DNA of 64,000 nucleotides from Corylus avellana. Taxonomy: Eukaryota; Streptophyta; Magnoliopsida; Fagales; Betulaceae. Under the pieces are notes generated by a model. That model was given only the letters and a program-made list of their open reading frames with translations. It was not told the DNA's origin and made no database searches. This document shows positions 56,824 to 64,000 of the stretch, piece after piece. The DNA lies in the NCBI RefSeq assembly GCF_901000735.1, contig NC_081549.1:5943416-6007415 (forward strand), in the 5' to 3' direction. The translations under genes and the position numbers were made by a program. The stretch's first letter is position 1. The number at the start of each line of letters is the position of its first letter.

Positions 56824-57420
56824 CGCTGCAACAACAGATAAGATTTTGATCTCTCTCTATCAAAGATTTCTTTTGGCTGGCTTAAAAGCAAGACCACTCA
56901 CGCACTCAGACCCAGAAGTGATCTTTCAGGTCAGATTTCACAGAGAGAAGGAGAGAGAGAGAGAGAGAGAAAGAGTGCAAGACCATACACTTCTTCTACT
57001 ACCACCTCCCAAGACCAAGAAAAAAAAAAAAAAAATTTATGCTTTTTAATATCTTGGGTTCCCTTTCTCTCTCTAACTTTTATTTGTTGCACCAATTGCA
57101 CCACAGAAAGAAGGGGGAGGCGTTTCTAAAGGGAGGGGAGAGTCGGCACGTGCGGAGAGACAGCACGTGTGGAGAGGGACTGGCGGTGACCGGTTGAGAA
57201 GGTAGCCGGTGGGGAGGGAGAGAGGGGGGCGAGGGAATCGGGACGAAGAAGGGGACAGGGTACGGACGAGGATGCCAGGGTGGAAGGTAGGGAGAGGAAT
57301 ACAAAATGATGGGAGGTTGGGTGGTTTTATCGTTTATACTTTTAAGAAGAGGGGGGGAAGCCTGGGTCCCACTCCCACACTCTCTCTCTCTCTCTCTTAA
57401 CAACAACAACAACAACCAAC
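56824..57420 (-). promoter_or_regulatory. Leader and promoter region of the WRC gene with GA/CT tracts
   Basis: Upstream of the ATG on the gene's strand are a CT-rich leader with (CT)n at about 56945-56972, an A/T-rich tract at 57018-57035, and a (GA)n run (plus-strand (CT)n 57379-57399) followed by (CAA)n at 57401-57415. GA/CT tracts of this kind are common near plant transcription starts and can recruit BPC factors. The strongly purine-biased block 57105-57365 (plus strand) has no supportable ORF. The exact start site is not visible. Confidence 0.45.
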
Positions 57421-57713
57421 GACCGAGATGCTCTCCGACTGTTCGTGCGTGTTAGCTCTCGCCTCAGATTTGTGAGAGATTCCATAATTAATTTCACATT
57501 TATATTTTCCACTCATTTTTATTTATTATATTATAATTTGAACCAATTTCGATTGAATTAATGTTTGTAATAGAGGAATTCAAGAAGAAAAAAAAAAAGA
57601 AAAAAAAGATAGTTAGTGTAAAATCATGAAGAATAAATCATTGAAACAAATACATTAATTAGCAAAAGTTTAGTAATGATTCATGACTAGTACCCTTCTT
57701 ATGTAGTCTCCAA

Positions 57714-57800
57714 GAGGTAGCTCAATTGGTTAGGACCGCGTTTAATGAAGCGGAAATTATTAGTTCGAGTTCCTCTCCTCCTTCTGTAAATTGATTAGCA
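57714..57800 (+). mobile_element. tRNA-derived SINE fragment
   Basis: A-box TAGCTCAATTGGT (57718-57730) and B-box AGTTCGAGTTC (57762-57772) are separated by 31 bases, as in tRNA-related SINEs. The intervening GTTTAATGAAGCGGAAATT is related to the SINE at 16085. There is no tRNA fold and no clear poly-A tail, so the element is truncated. Confidence 0.65.
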
Positions 57801-58245
57801 TAATCAATTTTTCATTTCATTTGAAATTGTTTAGTGCTTTTTAAGAGTAATGTTATTTTCAAGTTATGATATATTCATATAAAGGAATGTTATTTAATAT
57901 ACCACTGTTATACAACTTAACAACATGGTTAATGATATTGTGAGGGCTTCTTTTAAAACAAACAAACAAAAAAAAAAGAAAAAAGAAAAAGAAAATTACC
58001 GTTTCTAAGTAAGTGAAAAGTGCACAAGAGAGAGGTGTTTGTATAATACTTGAGTGAATATTACCTTGTTTGAATCAAACGTTATGACCTACTACTGATG
58101 CAACAAGCCCTTTTGTAATTCAAACCCTATTCAGATCACAAATATCCATTGGGTTCATCCTTATCCTTCTGTTTTTTTTTTTTTTTTTTGGCTTGGATTC
58201 ATTGATTTGAATTTACGTGCATCTTTGAGTTTAGAGTAATGCTAA
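57801..58245. other. Intergenic, no gene recognised
   Basis: A-rich tracts at 57958-57995 and a poly-T run at 58171-58189. Nothing else is supported. Confidence 0.5.
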
Positions 58246-58650
58246 GGGTCCGTTTGGGAGTGCGTTTTTAAAGACATAATCTGTTTTTTTAAACTAAATC
58301 ATAATTTTAGAGTGTTTGGGATTGCGATTTTAAAAACTCAAATTTTAAAATAGTGAAAAAATATGCGATTTCTATAAGCTGACCAGAGGGTACTTATTTA
58401 AAAAAAGTGAGAATTTAAACCAAAATCACAATTTCCCTTAAAAAAATATTTGGGGCAATATTTTACCTATTTGGTCATGAAACAGCAATTATATACTAAT
58501 GTTATCCGAACACTCAATCGATAAAAAAGTACTTCTTAACATGTTTTACTAAACGCATGTGCGATTTTAAAAAGTAACGATCTAAAAAATGCAATTTTTA
58601 AAAACGCAATTTTTAAATCGCACTTATTGAAATCGCACTCCAAAACAGGC
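58246..58650. mobile_element. MITE with GTCCGTTTGGGAGTGCG end
   Basis: The left end GGTCCGTTTGGGAGTGCGTT and the reverse complement of the right end (GCCTGTTTTGGAGTGCGATT) are inverted. Subterminal GCGATTTTAAAAA motifs repeat in both orientations. No clear target-site duplication; typical of plant MITEs, superfamily uncertain. Confidence 0.6.
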
Positions 58651-58876
58651 AATAGACTGTTATATAATGGTCATACAACTTAATAATGTGGCAGTAAAAA
58701 GTAGTTTTTGAATTAACACTTGTAAAAAAAAAATAATGATAAGGCCTAATTTTCAATGCAACAATATCAAGTTATATGACAGTTATATAGCAATCTACTA
58801 AATGACATTACTCTTGAATTTATCTTTGTGTGTTGACAAAAATAAAAGAGTAATGCTATTTAATAGACTGTACATT

Positions 58877-59611
58877 AGAATATTTCCAGCAGCTTAGCTA
58901 AAAGGCTATGTTTAGATATTATTGCTCTTTTTTTTTAGCTCCAACAAAATAACTTGTCATTAGCTAGAATAGCTACATTTCTACAGTGAATAGCAATTTG
59001 GAGCTATTCACTGTAGCACATTGGATGAATAAAATATTGTTTATTTTTCTTTCGCTTATTGTTTCTTTATTTCACCTCTTTTCACCCATCTTTTATTTCT
59101 TCTGAACACCTCTTCACATCTGCTACATCTCTCTCTCAAACACAAAATTTATCTCTATCGCTCACAAAATTTCTTCACACAATTGGATTAAAAAATTGAA
59201 TACAGAAAAAATGTATTTCATGGAAACACACTGATGGAAACAAATCAATTGTAGTTGCATGAAAAAATTTAATGCAAAATATATATATGCATGGAAACAC
59301 ACGAATGGAAACAAATCAATTGTAGTTGGATGTAAAAATTTATTTATGCTATTAATTTTAAGAATTAATATCTGCATGTGAGATGAATGTTCCTCATATG
59401 TGTTTATTTTTGTTTTTATGAATGATTTCTATATATGTGTTTGTTTTCCCTTTAATTAAGTGTTGGGAATAATATAATAAAAAAAGAATGAGAAATAATA
59501 TTTTAAAGCAAATAGAGAATTTATTGGAGTGTGTAGTGAAAAAACAATAGTTAAAGTAAAGAATTGTACTTTCTCACTAGATAAAATATCTAATGCTGCT
59601 GGAGATGTTCT
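58877..59611. mobile_element. MITE-like element with CATCTCCAGCAGC ends
   Basis: Left GAATATTTCCAGCAGCTTAGC and right end reverse complement GAACATCTCCAGCAGCATTAG are inverted, the end type of a very common plant MITE group. Inside, about 70 bp with GGAAACACAC(T/G)(G/A)ATGGAAAC is tandemly duplicated (59220-59340). Confidence 0.55.
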
Positions 59612-60097
59612 TATACCATTGTTATACATCTTGATGATGTACCAATGAAAATCAACTATTAGATTAACAATTGACAGTCCTATTGTAATCTCCTAAAACA
59701 TTGCTCAACATAAAATGAAATAGAAAACAGTAATTTCCTTCCAAATTATCTAAGAGAGCAAGACTTCCGCAAGGCACAAAGAAAGAAAGAGGTATTCAAA
59801 GTCCAGAATAGCTAAAAGCCCAGTAGCCCAGAAGAGGATTGGTATTCAAAGTCCAGGCCCAGATAAAAGTCCCTCTACTTACTGTATACGAAGATTTAGA
59901 TGAGCCCAATTCTTTGTTGTCTTGAATGAGTTGACCAAACTATATCTTCAGCCAATGAGCAGACCGATGAGCTTAACATGTAATCGAAATTTACATGTAC
60001 AAGAAAAAGGAAAATGAAAGAAAGAGATTCAAATTAGTGAAATTTGTTTCATGAGATGTGATTCTTAGTCGATTGAGCTACGTACGACTCATGACTT

Positions 60098-60143
<46 letters not shown>

Positions 60144-60443
60144 TTAAAATTATATTAAATCGCGTGCAAGAGTTCTTACAAACAGAGCAAAAAGTTCTGA
60201 AGTAAATCATAGTCGAGGCTAAAGTTATAGGTAACAAAGATACCAACATACCAATCAAGGCCAATCCATGACAACCCCATCTGTTAACCCATGACTATTC
60301 AACAGATTTAACATCAGATCTGCACCAAACAAACACAATCCAATGCATATGTAGTGTTTATTCCTCGGCCCTGAGAGCAAAGAACCCGTTTATTTTTTTT
60401 AGTAATTAAATATTTAATATTTAATTACGAATTCAACATTATT
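59612..60443. other. Intergenic, includes a (TA)n microsatellite
   Basis: (AT)n covers about 60099-60139. GGTATTCAAAGTCCAG is directly repeated at 59791 and 59840. 60050-60090 (GATTCTTAGTCGATTGAGCTACGTACG) is weakly tRNA-like on the minus strand, but no fold is evident. No gene. Confidence 0.45.
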
Positions 60444-60730
60444 GACGTGCCACATGTGGCACGCCAGCCCTTTTCTGACGTGCTACATGTGGCATGTCCG
60501 CCCTTTCCTGACGTGCTACATGTGACACGTTAGAAACTTATTGACGCGTCATATGTGGCATGTCAACAAGTTCTGACGTGCTACATGTGACACGTCAATA
60601 AATTATTGACGTGTCACATGTGGCACGTCAATAAATTATTGACGTGTCACATGTAGCACGTCAATAATTTCTGACATGCCATATGAGGCACGTCAATAAT
60701 TTCTGACGTGCCTCATGTAGACACGTCAAA
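60444..60730. repeat. Minisatellite of nine 32-33-bp units, each a palindrome
   Basis: Unit starts (GACGTG-like) at 60444, 60477, 60510, 60543, 60575, 60608, 60641, 60673 and 60705. The consensus core is a near-perfect 24-bp palindrome, TGACGTGYCACATG followed by its mirror, separated by about nine AT-rich bases. Each unit therefore carries TGACG on both strands and a central CACATGTG E-box-like octamer. No protein is encoded. Confidence 0.88.
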
Positions 60731-60749
60731 AATTTTCCTCGGAAATGCA

Positions 60750-61015
60750 TGCCTGTAGCCCTTTTCTTCCTTCTCCTTTTTTTTCTTCCTTCCCCCTCCT
60801 CTTTTCTCCTCCCGTGCACAGACCCTTCTTCCCTCGCATTTTTTTCTCCAGCCACCAGCGACCTTTCTCTGACCCGTTCACTCTGTCACAACTTCCTCTC
60901 TCTCTCACAGGTCTTTCTCTCACAGCTCTCCTTCCGCCAGCGACTTCTCCTTTTTTTCTTCTCCCTCCGGCGTCACGCTCTCCTCAACCGGCCGTAGTCC
61001 GGCCTCTCTTCGTCC
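60750..61015. repeat. Polypyrimidine tract, strongly strand-asymmetric
   Basis: The plus strand is very rich in C and T (CTTTTCTTCCTTCTCC, CCTTCCCCCTCCTC), with few purines for about 260 bases. It directly follows the palindromic minisatellite. Open frames here are products of the composition. Confidence 0.6.
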
Positions 61016-61901
61016 AGCTATATATATATATAATGTTAGGTTGTAGCTCAATAATATTCTATATGATGGATGCAAAAGTTAGCACTTTTTCTTTCCAATA
61101 TAAGGAAGGTAGAATGGTGGCAGGGTGGATATACTCACACCCACGCAGGGCGGGCGCCCCTGCTTAAATTTTTTTCATTTATTTTTATGTCTAAATATGG
61201 CTTAGCCATGGCCCAGCGGCCCCAGCCCCTCCATTTTAAAATCATTTCTTATTTTCCCAACACACCTACTCCACTTATTTCCCCACTACCCTTATTTCTT
61301 TATTTTTTTTAAAAAAAAAATTTACCCACCTTGACTCCTCCCTTAATTTACATTAGTTAATTCTCTAGGGCTCTTCTTCCTTTTTGCTCTTCCCCTCCTC
61401 CTCAGCTCCCCCCCGATACAGGATGCTTAGAATCCAATCTCTACCGTTCACAATAAAGATTCAAGTATCCTGAACATCCTTGAAAATTTTCAGCTCAATC
61501 GGACCAAAAACACTCGTCGATTCAAGCTGGTGATTAAGGCTAAACTGAATTTCCAGATTGTTAGAATGCTAACGGATGTCAACACCTGATTGGAGCCACC
61601 CCCAATTTTTTTCCTTTTCTTTTTTCTTTTTTTGTTTTTTTTTTTTTTAAAAAAAAAAATTAAATAGGTGCCACATGTCAACATCTGATAGGTCCACGTG
61701 TCAGTCCTAACGGTCAACTAACTGATAGACTAACTTGGTCCTTTATCAAAATTTCAGGGAGGTAAAAATAAAGTTTCCAAACCCCATGGGGGTATTAAGT
61801 ATTTAACCCTTATTCTTAATTCTTGATTATAGTTGGGTTTTCTTGTGTTGATTTTAGTAGCCTTGTATTCTTGTTGGTATTTGATTATAGGTTGTTAGAA
61901 T
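61016..61901. other. Intergenic; one end of a Mutator-like element
   Basis: The minus strand of about 61815-61652 starts GGGTTAAATACTTAATACCCCC and continues with GACCGTTAGGACTGACACGTGG, the sort of terminal sequence common in plant MULEs. The other end was not found. (TA)n at 61019-61032. No gene. Confidence 0.4.
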
Positions 61902-61913
61902 GCTTTGATAGCA

Positions 61914-62138
61914 TGTTGGAATAATGGAGAGATATAGAAGAGCGGAAGAATAATAGGAAAAGCGAAAACACATAATAGACTACATTGTATTGATATTCTG
62001 TTATGATAATAAATACAGAGACCTCTATTTATAGAGAGACAAATAACCTAATAGACAAGAGAAAAGTAAACCTAGTAGACTAATAATACATAAGGAAGTA
62101 AATAACAAGTAAATAACTCTAACATAATATTCTTAACA
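61914..62138 (-). mobile_element. Copia-type LTR with primer site on one side and polypurine tract on the other
   Basis: On the minus strand it starts TGTTAAGAATA and ends TTATTCCAACA (225 bp), with TATAAATAGAGG as TATA box (about 62025-62036). It is followed by TGCTATCAAAGC (61913-61902), a decayed initiator-Met primer site, and preceded by GAGTTTGAGGAGGAA (62153-62139), a typical polypurine tract. Having both on opposite sides of one LTR is expected in a tandem LTR-int-LTR-int arrangement. Confidence 0.7.
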
Positions 62139-63962
62139 TTCCTCCTCAAACTCAATGTATAAACTTTGAGTTTGGGTAAAAGAAAAGGGAAAGAAAAATG
62201 AATTCGCCGAAAAAGCTGCTTGTGCCAAAAAAGTTGCCGGAGTAACGCCATAAAGTTGCTAGAGACCGGTGGATTATGCCTGAATTGAGCTATGCATTTA
62301 AGCTGGAGCTTGGTTCACTTAGTGGTAATTTGACTTGAAAATCATATACTAGTAATGAAATAGCTGGCCTCGTCTGGTTGAGCGGAGAGAAAGCTGTCTC
62401 GCCTGGTCGGCTAAGCTAAGTAGGGCCGTCTTAATTGGTCGGTTAAGCGAAGTAGGGAGAAAAAGGCCAGTTGAAGAGGCTAATCATAACTGAAACCCTT
62501 GGACCGTTGAAATGTCTGACAAAAAAAAAAATTCTCACTAATAATGGATCAATGGCCTAAGAGAGGCTGCAGTGATCAGTGATGGCGGCATTTGACAAGG
62601 CATAAGTGGGCCGGTTGAAAGGGACTTCTTTGGCCCAAAAACCCATGGACTTGAAGAAAGATTGGCCTGACCCGAGAGTGCCTACTGCAAGAAAAATGAA
62701 CTAGATTGAACTGTGCCAAACAAAAAGGCTGTGGAACAGAATTGAACAATGCAAGAACCTATTTAAACCGCATAAACAAATGCCTAAATTTGGAGAAGAA
62801 TCTTGTTTTCTGCCATATAGAGATGTCAAAAGCAAAAATAGACCATAAATTTGAAATAAGGACGAAAAATTAAGTGGAAAACACCTTGTCAACTTTTTTA
62901 GTGGTCAAAGTCAAAGTCAACAGTCAATGAAGGAAAAGTCAACTCTAGCAAGGTGCTGATGTGGCAGGGTCGCTGACGTGGCCGATGTGCTGGTGTGGCA
63001 GTGAAGTTGATGTGGCAGATGTGTTAACATTACAGTGTTGATGGCGTGGCATGGTTGATGACGTGACAGAGGTGATGACGTGGCACTAGGGCTGACGTGG
63101 CACACCAAGAGGTTGACATGTGGCTGCCAGGAGAGGAAGAGATGTGTTGGCGAGTGTAGTGCACCCGCCAGGCTCTACGGCTTTATGAGGCGCGTGCATC
63201 TCATGCGCCATAAAGGAGATTGGCACGTTGGGGGAGTGTGGGCGCGTGAATCATACACACAGAAGCTTTTACCGGCGCGTGGAGGTGCATGCGGAGTTCT
63301 ATGGTGGCATGCTTGGCGGGGATCTGACCGTCGAAGCTGGATCTATAAGGTGGACCGGCAACCTTCCTGATCGGGAAGACGTGGCGGCGCATGGAGTCGT
63401 GTGGAGTGACTTGCAACGGTGCGTGTGGGTGCGTGGATGGTTCGATGAGGCTATGCTCGATGCCTCTAGACTCATCTGGCCCTGATCTATCGATTGGCAC
63501 TATTACCGAGGTGATCAGCGCTGTATGGCAGCACGTGACAGGAACAAAAAGATTTTTAGTCGAGTCTTGCCAGCGCATGAACTGCTCTTAGGACGCGCGT
63601 GGAGGCGCTTTTACTGACGGACAGAACCTTCTGGTGGCGTCTGTGAGCACCACCATGGAAGCCTGGACGCTTCAGATCTCTTTGGATTTGTACTTGGCGG
63701 CATCTGAATTGTCGTCAGCGACAGAAGCGTGTAGCTCTTGCAAGGGAAGGGCAGCGACGGCGCAGGCTAGAAACTAGCGGAGGCGCATGGTGGCGCGTCG
63801 GAGGGCCGATGGCAATTCCGGATCTATAGGTTGTCACGATTTTGAGAATATGGGCAGCAAAAATTCTGACGGCGCTTGATGTAAGGCGATAATACTAAAA
63901 TTCGACAAAAGGAAAATACTATAAAAGACGATTATTAAAGGCCACAGAAAAGTGGCTCTGAT
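62139..63962 (-). mobile_element. Non-coding interior of an LTR retroelement (LARD-like), GC-rich part
   Basis: It lies between the polypurine tract at 62139-62153 and a primer-site-like motif at 63955-63963 (plus GCTCTGATT). It has no retroviral ORF. 62945-63105 contains about ten loose repeats of GCTGACGTGGCA/GATGTGGCAG. From there to 63850 the sequence is much GC-richer than the rest of the window, with many GGCGCGTGGA/GGCGCATGG motifs. Whether both ends belong to one element is uncertain, because the LTR ends on the two sides differ. Confidence 0.4.
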
Positions 63963-64000
63963 TGTAGCGCCCCAGATTTTAAAAGTCTTATTTTAGATAT
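63963..64000 (-). mobile_element. Start of a further LTR running off the window
   Basis: TGTAGCGCCCCAGATTTT directly follows GGCTCTGAT, the reverse complement of a primer-binding site. This is the expected junction of a minus-strand element whose 5' LTR lies mainly beyond 64000. Confidence 0.45.

Noticed and set aside
60444..60730. CRISPR-like regularly spaced repeats
   Set aside because: Units are contiguous palindromic repeats with AT-rich joints rather than unique spacers, and the DNA is plant nuclear.
60745..61167. 140-codon Pro/Ser/Leu-rich ORF
   Set aside because: A by-product of the polypyrimidine tract; no start context, domain or conservation.

Overview
The window is nuclear DNA of a flowering plant, most likely a woody dicot. 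It is AT-rich and intron-containing, it is crowded with LTR retrotransposons, MITEs, LINE and SINE remnants, and its host genes have plant-specific architectures (L-type lectin receptor kinases, a CDF metal tolerance protein, a WRC-domain protein). I cannot name the species from the sequence.

Layout. (1) 1-2.9 kb: a decayed GRAS fragment lies between inverted repeats, followed by the 3' half of a chloroplast-type Nudix hydrolase gene (NUDT23-like; four exons with intact splice sites, 5' exons missing). (2) 2.45-14.5 kb: a segmental tandem duplication of about 3.6-4 kb. The two main copies are separated by unique sequence and a 5'-truncated Ty1/copia element; a third, shorter copy follows. Each main copy carries a small secreted eight-cysteine protein gene, intact in copy 1 and frameshifted in copy 2. 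(3) 14.5-18.5 kb: hAT-type MITEs, a foldback element and a SINE. (4) 18.5-34.5 kb: three tandem, same-strand, intronless L-type lectin receptor kinase genes with conserved TATA regions and repeated upstream blocks. Between them lie a tandem TRIM array (223-bp period), a minisatellite and a clean hAT MITE with an 8-bp target-site duplication. (5) 37.2-44.4 kb: a complete ten-exon MTP5-like cation efflux gene on the plus strand, with an antisense LINE fragment in its longest intron. (6) 44.4-55 kb: mostly intergenic, with a MITE with 9-bp target-site duplication, a weak repeat-bearing ORF, a long hairpin and simple repeats. (7) 55.0-56.8 kb: a four-exon WRC-domain gene on the minus strand. (8) 57.4-64 kb: gene-free, with a SINE, MITEs, a 33-bp palindromic minisatellite, a polypyrimidine tract and LTR retrotransposon remnants, one of which runs off the right edge.

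Working together: the lectin receptor kinases are a local family expansion of cell-surface receptors. The MTP5-like protein is expected to act in the secretory pathway as part of a Zn transporter complex. The WRC protein is probably nuclear. Nothing suggests that these loci form one pathway. I found no convincing new multi-gene system. The most unusual structures are the TRIM tandem array, the palindromic minisatellite and the GRAS fragment between inverted repeats.
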